This document shows positions 32,183 through 45,562 of a DNA stretch of 64,000 bases, piece by piece. Origin of the DNA: Cannabis sativa (lineage: Eukaryota; Streptophyta; Magnoliopsida; Rosales; Cannabaceae); contig NC_083602.1 of NCBI RefSeq assembly GCF_029168945.1, positions 79,690,600 through 79,754,599 of the forward strand, given 5' to 3'. The notes under the pieces are model-generated. The model did not search any database. It saw nothing but the letters and a program-made list of their open reading frames with translations, and had not been told where the DNA came from. A program made the position numbers and the translations under genes. Every line of letters begins with the position of its first letter. Within the stretch, counting starts at the first letter, position 1.

Positions 32183-35100
32183 AATGGTAATTGATTTACT
32201 TACATGAAATTCGGACTTTAAAACGATTGTTTGTTTGTTTTTGGATGGTATCATGTTGTATTGAGTGTTATTTGATGATTGATTGATGTTTGTAAATTTT
32301 CGTGAAAAATAATTGCGATTCTGTTTTTGGAATTATTTTTATTGGATAGTATGGATAAAATTAAGCAAGTTAGCCTTTTAGAGAACTCAATTTCGATTTT
32401 ATTTGAATTAGTTATGATTTTTTGAAGATTCGAAAAAATCGGAGCTGTGCTGAAATTTTTCCTCGATCGCGAAAACTGTCCGTACAACTCACAATTTTTT
32501 CGTTTTTCTTCTATTTTTCATGCTTTTTCATGGAATTAACTTCCGATTTTTTGTATAGTTTTGTATATATACTATTACTATTCCTAATTCAATTCTAATT
32601 ATCATTTTGAATTAATTTAATATTTTTTAAATTTAATTCAAGATATTAGTGTAATTTGAATTTGAATAGAATTAGTATCTATCTTCTTGCTTAAAAATCT
32701 ATCTTATTTTTAACTTTGATTATATCTTATCTTATTTTTAAATTTAAGGTCAGATTTTATATATATATTTTTTTTTAAAATTAAATCTTTTTGAGATATT
32801 TTGACCTTATTTAAATTTAAAATAAGATAATTATAATCATGTAATTTTAAATAGATGTAAGATATTTTGCTAACTTTTAAATTTTGTTATTTTATTTATT
32901 TAAATTAAATTTAAAATCTGAAAAGATATTTCATTTATCTTTTCTAATTTTTATTTATAAAATAACATTTAAATTTTAAAAGTAGTTAGCAAATTTTGAA
33001 ATGATATTTAGGTTGGTTGAAACCTAATTTTTCAAAATTGTAGGTTTAATTTTCAATATCTTTTTTAAAATAATTTCGAAATTTAAATTAATAATTTTTT
33101 AAAAAAAAAAATCGAAAATAAATATTATTTTATTTTATATTTATTTTTCGAAAATTAAATTATTTTTTAATTAATTATTAATTTCGAAATTTATTTATTT
33201 AAAATTAAATAAATCCTACTTCCAACTATCCAGCTAACCTTGTTGCAGGAGTATGTGGTTTTAGCTTGTATGTAAGTTTTCAAAACCTATTATTACTTGA
33301 TTGCAAATAGCCATGGTTACCTTTTTGCCAGATCTAATGATCTGATGGCTCCCTTGGTCAAGTTAATAATTTGTACCAGGTAAATTTTACAATCTTCTTT
33401 CATCTGTGTATGACCTAGCAACATGATAGGATCCATCCAAAGTGTGCCTGTGTGAGCCTATATGTTTATTTTGTTTTAATATAGATACATATAGGTTGTT
33501 GCTAAATAAAATGTCACACCATGATAGATTTTATTTAGGTCCATTTAGTTATTGGACCTATTCAATTAATAACAGTTATTTATTTTAAGGTTAAATTCCT
33601 CTCTTTTGGGCCTTGTGTGAGAGTTGAGAGCCGTAGAAGTGGGTACGACATACTGAACCCAGCACCCCCTCACATGAACTACCCCAATTGTGAAGGCCCA
33701 TTTGCCTGATTTGAATAACTGTACTAGGTTAATTATATTAGTTTGACCTAATAAAATTGAATTAGCAACATAATTAACTTTTAAAATATATGAAATTTAT
33801 TTTCATTTTAATATTTTAAAGTTAATTTTAAGAAAAACACTTTTAGTTTAGATATTATTTCTAGACAAACTATTTGTATTTTTCTTGTATTTAATTAAAT
33901 ATAGAATTTTAACTAACTAAGATTCTTTCTGGGGCTTATTTAATTAAATATTCCTATTTAAGTTATAAATTAGTTGTATCAACTGATTTTTCTTATCTAA
34001 CTTAAATTTGAATATTTGATTTAAATTTTAAATCAAGTTGAGGAATCCTAGGCATTAGTTATTAAAGATTCTTAAGATATTTTTTAAGTTAATATCTTTT
34101 CGAATATTAACTTAAAATGGAATATTTTAGATATTTTTTAGGTTAATATCTTTTCGAATATTAACTTAAAAAGATATCTTCAAATTAAGTGGTTACAACT
34201 TAATTTTTGATATTTAATTAAATCTAAATTTGAAATTATTTAAGTTCTAGATTTTTTCTATATAACTTAAATGAGATATTTTTCAAATTTTTGAAAAGAT
34301 ACTTAGTCAAATAAGATATTTTCTAGATAGTAATTTCTAGACTACTTATTATTTCTAATATTTAAATAGGAAAATAATATACTTTGTGAAATTAATTATT
34401 TAAATAATTAATTTTGGTACAATTTTATTAAGTATATTTTTCCTATTATTAAACTAGAAATAAATAATTAAGCATTCTCTACACTTAATTATTATTTCTT
34501 GAATTTAATACATTTAATTAACTTGAAAAATCTAAATATCTAAGTTGATTTTCATCATGATACTTAAATATTTATTGATTTTTCATGACACTTAATTAAA
34601 TAGAAAATTATTTTTAGGTTGAAATTTAATTTTTCAACTTAAATTTAAATAATTTTCAATATATATATTTTTCTTTATTTTCTTAATCAATTTCGAAAAT
34701 TGCATTTTATTTATGCTATATTTTCGAATTTTTATCTTGAAAAATAGATTGAGTTGTAAATTAATTATTTATTTTAATTAATTCTTGGACCAACTCAAGT
34801 CAATGATTTTTTCATTTAATTGATTAATTTAAAATAAATGAATTTAAAATATATATATATATTTACAAATTGAATTAACTAGTCAAAAGAAAATCTAGAT
34901 AGGTGATATTTTTGCTTGAAGTATTTCTTTTCTATTTTTATTATTTTCGAAAATTGTATATTTTTTATACTTTAAATTTTCGAACTCAATAAATATATTC
35001 TCAAAGGAAATTTTTAACTTGCTAATTAATTTAATTTAATTCAACTTAAATTAATTTCCTTAATATTTATATTTAAGATTATTACTAAGATGGAAATAAT

Positions 35101-35782
35101 TAATTTTATTTCAATCACCATCTAAGTATAATTTTATAAATATTATATTAAATTCTTATTTTTGAATTTCAATTCTTAATTTCGAATTTAATGAGAATTT
35201 ATTTATTAGAATAATAAAGAAAATACATATTAAAGAATGAGCTTTACTATTATTAAGATATTCGATCTCCATTGTGGGTTTTACACCGCGTTTGTTTTAG
35301 TGAGTAATCCTCCCTAATGGAGGAACGTTCATTAGCAATTTCGCACCGTTTAATCTCGCATGATAAGTGGTTTGTAAGTGTTTTATATGGTATAGATCAC
35401 CCTAATGGTGGGGACCATATTTGACTTGCAAATTGCGAAACAATGGTAGAAGCTCATAAGATAGAATAGCCTTGACTCTCGCCTAAACGGGACAACGCTG
35501 GATTCCAATCTTGATCGAATAAAAGGTTGCTAGAATGTTTAACATTTTAGATGAGTTGACAACTCTATTCAATAGATGGTAGCTTTGACTCTCGCCTAAA
35601 CGGGACACTGATATCAGTTTGTTGAAAAACCTTGGAAATTATGTAGGATTGAATTTTTAAGTATTTTCTCATATCATTCCTACTTGCTATGTGCTTATAA
35701 TTTCTGAATTGATTTTGTGTTAAACCATTATTTATTTCTATTTGTTGATTTCTATTATTTTGTAGTATCCTGTATTATCAAA
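32183..35782 (+). other. Long AT-rich leader of copia E
   Basis: 3.6 kb without a conserved reading frame, homologous to the leaders of B, F and H. The last 500 bp is less AT-rich and holds two CTAAT-loop hairpins (35309-35323, 35398-35410) and two copies of the leader motif (35472-35493, 35585-35606), ending about 175 bp before gag. Confidence 0.8.
35309..35606 (+). repeat. Structured leader block of copia E
   Basis: CCTCC-CTAAT-GGAGG (35309-35323) and CACC-CTAAT-GGTG (35398-35410) share a loop and have different but complementary stems. Then GACTCTCGCCTAAACGGGAC occurs twice (ending 35493 and 35606), 113 bp apart. F has the same four items in mirror order. This is the region where a packaging or dimerisation signal would be expected. 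Confidence 0.7.
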
Positions 35783-36649
35783 ATGTATCCCATGTTATCA
35801 CTGTTGACTGAAAATAAGCTGAATGGATCTAACTTCAATAAATGGAATGAGAACATTAATATTGCTCTCATAGGAGAAAGTGCCTTGTTTGTTTTAATTG
35901 AGCCGTCACCTGAAGTGCCAAGGGACAATGCTTCCAAAGCTGTGAAAGAAAAGTATGAGCGTTGGCAGAAAGCAAATGACAAAGCTCTATACTTTATGCT
36001 TTCTAGCATGGTTGACACCCTCAAAACTCGGCTTTCTAAAACCGAGAAGGCTGCTGAAGTTATGACGAAGTTAAATGAGCTATTCGGTAAGGCATCACTT
36101 CAGTCACGCTTTGACGCGACTAAGAAGTACATTAATGCACGGATGGAACCTCATCAAAACGTGCGTGACCATGTTCTCCTCATGTCAAGTTATTTCCAAG
36201 AAGCCTAGGATCATAGTGCTGAAATGGATAGTGCTACTCAAGTTAGTCTTATCTTGAATAGCCTGACTCCAGCATTTCTACCATACACATCAAATTATGT
36301 CATGAATAAGAAGGAAATTGACTTTCATGAATTAGTCAATGACCTTCAAACTTATGAAAATTTGATTGGAGGACCCAAGAAGAAAGGGAGTAAACCTCAC
36401 AATGCTGGGAATGGTAATGGGACGATAAAACTTGAAGCAAATGTTGCCTCTGCTTCAAAGCCCAAATCGAAGAGGAAGTGGAACAACACCAAGAAGCGAA
36501 CTAAAGCCATGAAGAATAAAAAGGCTGCTCCTTCTGGTGATGCTACACTTAAAGGAAAGTGTTTCTACTGCAATGAGAAAGGTCATTGGAAGCCCCAGTG
36601 TCCTAAACTTCTTGCAAAGAAACAAGGTATTTTCATTTATAAACTTTAA
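35783..36649 (+). pseudogene. gag: gag of copia element E, one internal stop
   Basis: Start at 35783 (MYPMLSLLTENKLNGSNFNK), chosen because H keeps the same Met and the upstream codons are leader. The copia capsid part has NKWNENINIALIGE at residues about 20-33. A single TAG at 36207-36209 interrupts otherwise continuous text (SSYFQEA, then DHSAEMDSATQVSLILNSL). A basic stretch (KPKSKRKWNNTKKR) precedes the CCHC knuckle CFYCNEKGHWKPQC (about 36555-36596). The frame ends at 36647-36649. Gag is by far the best kept part of E. Confidence 0.9.
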
Positions 36650-38452
36650 GAGTTTTAGTGAATTATTATCCAATTGGATTTATGATTCTGGACTAACTTT
36701 GTTTATTTGTTTTCTTCTTCTTATAGGCCAAGCTACTTGAACTCAGATGAGTTGGATCAGCAAGCTGGACCAAGGGTGAAATCGTCCAGATGAGGATGAA
36801 GCTCTTCAATTTTTTGAATTAATTGTTTTAGTTTAAAGACAATTTGGATTTCAAATTTTAGTTTGGGATATTTATCCCTGTTTTTCTCATATTGTTGCAA
36901 TATTTTTTTAATATTAATAAAGTTTTATTTTCGAAATTCACTTTTGCAATTTATGAGATTGAGCTTCATTTAATTTTATCTTCATCAATTATTACCACAT
37001 TATATTTATATGTTTGTATGTGTAAGTGTTTTTATTATTGATGCAAATTCTATAATATTTACAACTCTTCATAGAGTTATATTAAATAAACACTAGAAAT
37101 TATTTCTATGTTTATTAATAATTGTTAATTCTCATACAATTATTAAGAATTTGTTTAATAAAAGGATCTTTTGATTTGATAGGGGTGGAGAAAAGTTAAG
37201 AAAACTATGCAGTTCAACGATCTTTTATATCTAATGAACTCTGGATAGTATTCAACTCCACATAAACTCTATCACACTAAGAGAATCATGATTTTTACTA
37301 CCTTTAGGGGTGGATCATAATCTCTATATACTTAGGGGTGGAGGTTATCCATAGTACCCTATATGTATATTCTTAGGGGTGGAGTCCATTCCACAATTCC
37401 CTATGAAACACATATCTTATTTAAACATGGAAGTAATTTAATGAGTCAGCTATTATCAATATAAATTCTTGATCTTGATTTTATGTTCCATTTCGTTTTT
37501 ACTGTTGTAAGTAAAAGTTTGATACCTTTGAAAGTTCTTTGTTAAAGTTTCACACTACCTTAATTGAGTGGGAGAATTTTAAAATTCTATACCCATCTTC
37601 ATTAGGTTGATAATTGTGATAGGTACTTAAGAACACTACTGAAAAGCAAATCTAACCATTCACATGGATAGGAATAGCTTATCAGAATTATGAGAATAAG
37701 ATAAAGAACTCTAGTTCAGTCCATTCGAATGACTTGAACCAAGAATTCTTAATCCTCATAAAATTTTATGGTATCTTAATTTTGATTACTTTATCTCTGG
37801 CATGTATTTTTCACTTCAAATACTAGTCTGCTATGTTGATGACTTAGTCTTAACTTAAAGTTTTAGACTAATACAAAAGTCATAACTAGGTAACTCTCTA
37901 AACAATCAGAGGTTAAAAGTATTATTTAACCAGACATCTGCTATTGAGTGGGAGCTATCTGAGATGTAATCAAATAGGGAACATTAGAAGATATTCAAGA
38001 AAGATTTATGAAAGTGATCTATATGTCAGATATTAAGGAACTGTGTATCAGTTATCCTTGTATCTCACCATCTAATTTCGAAATTCTTAAGATGGTGCTT
38101 ACTTTGGGGGTGGAGGAATTATTGTATAATAATTCAAGCTCTACCAGAGAAGAACTATAACTTGGTCTATTCGAAAATACCAAAAAGTTATATCACTGAA
38201 GAAAAGTCTACTATATTATCTCAATTACATATTTTAAAATATGAGAGATATGTCTTCTGTTAATTCAGATGTACTTTTAAAACAGTAAAGATTTCAGTAT
38301 CCCTTGATAAGTAAAGCATATAGTAAAGGATGTTTCATAAGAGTTTTATGAACTAGTTTCCAGATGTTTGGGTGGATTCAAATATACTACATTTGATCTA
38401 AAGATCAAGACATCAGATTGACCTATTTGCACAGTTTGTTTTATATTAGTGC
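36650..38452 (+). pseudogene. Eroded pol of copia element E
   Basis: About 1.8 kb where 4 kb of pol is normal. Remnants: a protease-like WIYDSGLTLFIC near 36677, and an integrase-like stretch near 37161-37215 matching the LRTDRGGEYM and MQFKD text of element B. Several AGGGGTGGA stretches (37313-37385) match codons for Arg-Gly-Gly blocks of the integrase. No frame is open. Near 36621-36726 a GT...AG stretch resembles a small intron but is better read as the protease remnant. Element H has the same remnants. Confidence 0.75.
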
Positions 38453-38463
38453 AAGTGGGAGTT
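38453..38463 (+). other. Polypurine tract of copia E
   Basis: AAGTGGGAGTT immediately before the 3' LTR. Confidence 0.85.
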
Positions 38464-39276
38464 TGTTGGGTTTTATGCCCTAAATAAAACTCTTTACAAT
38501 CTGATTAGTTATCAATATAAGAAATTTGAAGTGATTGATGTTTGCATGAATTTTACATGCTAATGGTTTAATATGTTTAATATGTTTATTACATTCATAC
38601 ACACAAAATCAGTTAAATCTAGATCATATGCTTATTCACAATTACAGTATCGTCAACACAGTGGAATGTGATTGTGATCATATGTATCAAAAGTTTTAGT
38701 CCCTGTTTCATCAGTGTTATTGGATTTACACTAATGTGATAATCAGCGATGATGTATACTTACACTTGGAGTAAGTGTTATGTTCTTTCCAGGACATTAG
38801 TAAAGTATACTAGTTTCGAATGTATGGAGTATACATTGGACTGGACTGATATTGCAACTAAGTTAAGATATTACAAACTTACCGTTATACATATCTTTCC
38901 AAGTCAATATCAGTAGTTGATCTTAAGATTAAAAGAATCTAAATCCCGATATGCTTAGGCTCAACTCAGGAGTGCTATTCATGTTCTTTGATTTATTAGT
39001 TAAGCCTACTTTTGGGTCAGGGTGATATATATATTTTGGGAACATGATAGTATGATTGAGTGGGAGTGCTGAACATAAATATGGAATCTATAGCTTCTAC
39101 TGGTGTATAGAAGTCAAGTGATGATTCCCTTCGATCTTAGCAAATAGAAGTAAATGGATGAGCTCTTGTTTAACTGACTAATTATTAGATCACTAAACAC
39201 CATATACAGGTAGCTAAGTGTTTTAAGGGGCAAAATACATTGAGGGGTGAGAACGGTAAAGAAATCCCATCTCGAT
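38464..39276 (+). repeat. 3' LTR of copia E, first part
   Basis: Matches 30260-31074, ending CATCTCGAT, where the minus-strand block G/F begins. The other part is at 50297-51387. Confidence 0.92.
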
Positions 39277-41163
39277 TGTTGGAATTATTTTACCAGGATC
39301 TTAGATCTACTCACAAGTATGTTTATTAACATCCTAAATAAGAACTTTCTAAAACGATAAATTAAACACATATAAAGTTTAAGAAACCTTACATTGGGTG
39401 CAGCGGAATTAAATGACTCCTTCCGTTCAAATCTCTAACCCTTGTATCCTTTCTGTAGCAGAGTATTATGAAGATCTGAACCTGGATCTCTTTCTCTAAA
39501 TCCTTGATGCTGAATCTCCTTTGCTGATGATCTTTCTTCACGATCTTCCTCACTATGATTGAGGTATTGCTTGATGTGTGTGGGCACTACTCTAATCACT
39601 AAGGTAGGTTCGAAATATGAAGGAAGAATAGAGAGAGAGAGTGGCGGCTAGAGAAGAGAGAGGAGGCTTAGGTTTTTCTGATGTGAAGTGTAATTTTCCG
39701 GAAGCCTTCACTATCTATTTCTAGCATTCCACTAGGGTTAGGTTTGAATTATTTAGCATTAAAATAATGAAAATATCAACTTAAAAAGCCTACAAAGGTG
39801 GCCGGCCATGGCTTAGTGGATTGGGCCTTGCTTTTTGCAATTTTGCAATTTTAACACCTTTTGTATCTGATTTTCTCAAAAATGCCAATTTCCTAATTCA
39901 ACCATTTAAATGTCAATTCTAACTATTTAATAACTATAAATAATTATTAAATAATATTGTCATTTATCATATTTATTAATTGAACCATATAAAGTATCAT
40001 AATTAATAAATATGCCCCTATTAACTCTTTCTTTACAATTTTGCCCTTACTTAGTGAAAATTTCACAAATAGACATAGTCTAATTTGTGACTTATAATTG
40101 ATTAATCAAAACCAATTACATGAGTCTTACAAACAATATTATCTCAACTAGTGGGGGGACCATGGGTCTATATAACCGAGCTTCCAATAAGTAGATCAAG
40201 AATTTAGCACTAAAATTCACTAACTTAATAATTCTTCGTTGAATCTACGCATAGAACTTAGAATTGCACTCTCAGTATATAGAATGCTCTACATGTTCCA
40301 CCATATAGACACATCATTAGTTATCCATTGTTATAATCCTAATTTGATCAATGATCCTCTATATGAATGATCTACATAGTAAAGGGATTAGATTACCGTA
40401 ACACCCTACTATGTATTTTATCCTTAAAACACTTGACCCCGTATAAATGATATTTCAGCTTATGTGAAATGAGATCTCCACCATTTATTTTCGTTTGGTC
40501 AAGCTCGAAGGAGATCATCCTTTGCTTACTATTCGCCAGATAGAAGCTATAGATTCCATGTTTATGCTAGCGCTCCCACTCAATTGCACTACCGTGTTCC
40601 CAAAATGTACGTATCACCCTGACCTAAAAGTAGGCTTAACTAACAAATCAAAGAACACGAATAGCCTTTCAAGATTGAGCCTAATCATAACAGGATTAAG
40701 ATCATTTGATCTAGGATCAACTTGGCGATATTGACTTGAATAGATTTTACGGTAAGTTTAATTAAATCTAAGTCAAAGTTCAATATCGGTCCCTTCCGAT
40801 GCATACTCCATGCATCCAACCTGAGCTTTACTTTAACCAATGTTTTGGAAAGAACATAGTATTTCTCCAAATACAAGTAAACTCTTGTTGTAGATTATCA
40901 TATCAGTAAAACCCTGTGTCTGATAAATCTAGGAAACTTTATTCACATAGTCATGTTTACTTTCCAATGTGATGACAGCACAATAAACATGATCAAGTAT
41001 GTGAAAAGGGTTTAAGATGAATTTATAAATCAAATAGACAAGCAATTGATAAAGTGAACCAAAACATACACAAATGAATGAAAAATACTTCTGTTTCTTT
41101 ATTGATGTTGAATAAAATAGATTACATTGAAATAGAGTTTTATTTAGGGTATAAAACCTAACA
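39277..41163 (-). repeat. Copia LTR G (complete, lone LTR)
   Basis: 1887 bp minus-orientation LTR from TGTTGGAATTATTTTACC to ACCTAACA, same family as B, F and H. Left flank is E's TCGAT; right flank is AAAAC of a second, truncated LTR (F). The flanks do not match, so it is not a simple solo-LTR insertion; see the rearrangement finding. Short frames at 40495-40734 and on the minus strand at 40685-41213 are LTR sequence. Confidence 0.85.
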
Positions 41164-42737
41164 AAAACTAAGATTTTTGAAATTGAAGAGGGAAGGAGAA
41201 AGAGAAGGGTCAACCAAAGATAGGGAGAGAGAAGGCTCAGTTTTTTATGAATCAGAAGTGTCGAAATTTTAGTTTAAATTTCCTGAAGCCTTCACTATCT
41301 ATTTATAGCATTCCACTAGGGTTAGGTTTGAATTATTTGGCATTAAAATAATGAAAAAATCAGTTTAAATTTCCTACAAAAGTGGTTGGCCCTATACAAG
41401 TGGATTTGGGCCATACTTTTTGCAATTTTGCAGTTTTATCTTTTCTGCATCTGATTTTCTCAAAAACGCCAATTTTCTAATCCAACCATTTAAATGCCAA
41501 TTCTAACTATTTAATAACTATAAATAATTATTAAATAATATTGTCATTTATCATATTTATTAATTGAACCATACAAAGTATCATAATTAACAAATATGCC
41601 CCTATAAACTCTTTCTTTACAATTTCGCCCTTACTTAGTGAAAAATTCACAAATAGACATAGTCTAATTTGAGAATTATAATTGATTAATCAAAACCAAT
41701 TATATGAGTCTTACAAGCAATATTATCTCAACTAGTGCGGGGACCATGGGTCTATATAACCGAGCTTCCAATAAGTAGATCAAGAATTTAGCACTAAAAT
41801 TCACTAACTTATTAATTCTTCGTTGAATCCACGCATAGAACTTAGAATTGCACTCTCAGTATATAGAATGCTCTATATGTTCCACTATATAGACACATCA
41901 TTAGTTATCCATTGTTGTAATCCTAATTTGATCACTGATCCTCTATATGAATGACCTACACTGTAAAGGGATTAAATTACCGTAACACCCTACAATGTAT
42001 TTATTCCTTAAAACACTTGACCCCGTATAAATGATATTTCAGCTTATGTGAAATGAGTACTCCACCATTTATGTTCGTTTGGTCAAGCTCGAAGGAGATC
42101 ATCCTTTGCTTACTATTCGCCAGATAGAAGCTATAGATTCCATGTTTATGATAGCGCTCCCACTCAATTGCACTACCGTGTTCCCAAAATGTACGTATCA
42201 CCCTGACCTAAAAGTAGGCTTAACTAACAAATCAAAGAACACGAATAGCCTTTCAAGATTGAGCCTAATCATAACAGGATTAAGAACATTTGATCTAGGA
42301 TCAACTAGGCGATATTGATTTGAATAGATATTACGGTAAGTTTAATAAATCTAAGTCAAAGTTCAATATCGGTCCCTTCCGATGCATACTCCATGCATCC
42401 AACCTGAGCTTTACTTTAACCAATGCTCTGGAAAGAACATAGCATTTCTCCAAATGCAAGTAAACTCTGTTGTAGATTATCATATCAGTAAAACCCTATG
42501 TCTGATAAATCTAGGAAACTTTATTCACATAGTCATGTTTACTTTCCAATGTGTTGACGGCACAATAAACAGGATCAAGTATGTGAAAAGGGTTTCAGAT
42601 GAATTTATACATTATGTACATATAATCATGAAATAAATCATGTGAACCATGCAACATTAAATGTTATTTCTGATCTATATTAATAAGTAAATCTGATTAT
42701 ATTGAAATGAGTTTTATTTAGGGCATAAAACCCAACA
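41164..42737 (-). repeat. Left LTR of F (partial)
   Basis: From an internal point to the normal end CCCAACA. Matches 49401-50292 for its first part and the other family LTRs for the rest. Confidence 0.88.
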
Positions 42738-45562
42738 AACTCCCACTTGCACTAATATAAAACAAAAAGTGCGTTTCAAATAATCTCAACACCTTGATAT
42801 ACAAATCAAGTGTAGTAGTAGTAAACTCCTCGTAATAGGATCTGAAAGGTTGAATTAACCACAACCTTTTCTCCACCATTACTCTTCCTTAATCACAAAA
42901 TCATTGATAATGTGAAATTCCTCTCTATATGTCTACTCTCTTGGGATACTGGATTCTATATCTTTGGCAACTACTTTTGGTTAATCAGAAAATTAACACT
43001 AGTAGTTTAAGGCAATTGGGAATGATGCCAAAAATGTATAGAACTTTCCTTAGACTGAATAAGTACCTTTCCTGCAACTTTAACATTCAGTCCCTCTCTG
43101 GTAGACCTAGAGACTTCAGATAGGTTTTTACACTTCTCTAAAATCACTATTCCACCCCCAGAGTAACCACCATCTTATCAGAAAGATTTACTAGCACAAA
43201 GGCAAATTTCAAAATCTGATATGGTCTAGTCTAAGAGTTTTAAACACACCCTTATAGACTAACATATAGTTCCTCTTCTTCATCTTAAGATTTACTTGAT
43301 TGTCTTCCAATGTTCTTCTCCTGGATTAATCTGATACCTACTCATTACTCCCACTCAACAGCAGGTGTCTGGTCTAAGGCATACAAAAGCATATCTAAGA
43401 CCTCTCACTGTTGATTTAAGAAATTCTTTCATGGCTTTATCTTTTCTGGAATAGTAAAGACTTTTCCTTAGATAAATAAAATCTATGCCTAAGAAGTTGT
43501 GAAGCTTCTATAGATTGCCATTAGAAAGAAAATGATTCAGCATCTTACTAAAGTAAGTTGCTTGCATTAGAGTAAGTAATTACCAAGTATACCATAAGCC
43601 ATAGGTTTAGATACACTCAAACCTATAATACTAGGAATAGGAAGTTTGTTAAGTCCATTGAATAGACTTATAAACGAAAATTTCCTTTTATGTCCTTGTA
43701 ATAGAAAACTTTAGGTTACTCCATGTGAATGGATTAAACCATAGTTCTATTGGCTTTCTTCTTAGTTTCTTATCTTGACAATCCATTACTTCTTTAAACT
43801 CACAATGGATTTTAATCACTAGTGTCTCCCAAGTCATAAGAAGGTGAGTTCCTAGAAACTCTCCCACTACGACGAGGTACCATGAATTATGTCTAAGAAA
43901 ACTAAATGGTATTGACCTCTTCGGTTGTGACAAGACAACAGATGCAATGAGATCATCATATGTTATATAAGATGATAGAACACTTTTGGAATCAAGAAAA
44001 ATATCTCCTTTGTTTACTACTTGTTTTCAGACTTAGTCATTATCTTAGAAAAGTAGTATTTGTTTGAACAAACACTTTCTTATCTATTGACAATGGGATG
44101 GTCCACCCCTAATCACTTAGAACAGCTAACAAACCATGGTTAACAGTTCTAGCTTTTCTTAAGATTTTGATTAGGTCATCCATGAATCTTGTAATGATTT
44201 ACATTAAGTATACAATCATTACATCATTCTGAAATTGTATTACCATCAAAGGAATTAGGCAACGACTAGTAACTAATCATCAACATGCAACTCGAAATTT
44301 CTAGGGAGGTAAGTTTGGATATAATTCAAAAATCAATTTAATGATCTTTGAACTGCATATTTACTAACTATTTCTCCACCCCTATCACTTCGCAAGATCT
44401 TTAACCACTTACTTTAATGGTTTTAACCATTGCTAGAAATTAATAAAAATTTTCAAACATTTCAAATTTCTTGCTAAAAGGTATAATCTAGAGTTATCGT
44501 TTGAAGAATACAACGAAAAACTCATATCCACCCCTGAATGTACATCCATCTGCGAATGAGATGAACTACTTTCTGTGGATATAGGCATATTAACTCTTTG
44601 CAAAGATTGATCTTGTCAAATCCACTATGAACAAGAAATAAATGCCATAGATTAAAAAAAATGTGGTAGTGTCTATTGATGACATAGGTTTAGTTGCATC
44701 AAAGAGTTCTTAGAATACTGCAAGTGGATCCTGGTCACAGAATACCTAACTCATATTCCATACAGTTTTAATCCATTAACAGAAGATGGATATTAAACAC
44801 TTGAGAAAGTGTAACTGTATTGTATTCTGGAATTAGAAATATAAGAAAATTTCTATTTGGAATCTAAAATTAAAGTCAAAGACTTAAATTTATACCAAAT
44901 ATAATGAGTAATTCTATCTTGGACCACCACTACTAATACAAACTCTAAGTCAGATTTGCCCATACAAGTAGGAGATTTCTAAGATTGAGGATTTATATCA
45001 ATATGGAATAGAATTTCGGGATTATAATCATATGCATCATTTAATTTCTTAAGAGAAAATATAATGACATGAAATAATTTATAGACCATTCATCCAATGA
45101 TATATTATTGAGCTAATTCAAAATGAATAAGCTACGAGGAATTAGGATAATTTCGTTTATAAATAAGAATCCAACGATGCTTCGATTAGCGAAAGACAAA
45201 GTAATCTTATTTATGTAATCTTCTTGTTTCATATTGTAAAAATACTAGTCTAAGGTGTCATCAATTGATGAACAGCTAGATGTTGCATATACAATATTTA
45301 TGTTTCGAGATCTTACACTATTGTGTATGTCTAATGGTGAAAATCCATTAGGGATTTATCTCATTAGAAAAACAAACATGTTAGACCAACAATGAAGATT
45401 TGAAATTAAACTACAACTTAATAACAGAAAATAACATGGTTCAATATAAATTCATATACAATTCAGAAATTATAAGCATATAGCAAGTTGGAATGACAAG
45501 TGAAAATACTAAAACTTACAATCCTAAATAATTTCCAAGGTTTTTCAACAAACTGATACAGT
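42738..45562 (-). pseudogene. Decayed pol of copia element F
   Basis: No frame above about 80 codons, but traces in the same order as B: RNase H-like text near 42840-42960, several lines resembling reverse transcriptase (43250-43900), an RGG-type segment near 44095-44110 and the integrase LRTDRGGEYM equivalent near 44375-44402. No capsid or CCHC motif is seen before the leader. The region is about 2.8 kb, much shorter than intact copia pol, so deletions as well as point changes occurred. Confidence 0.7.
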
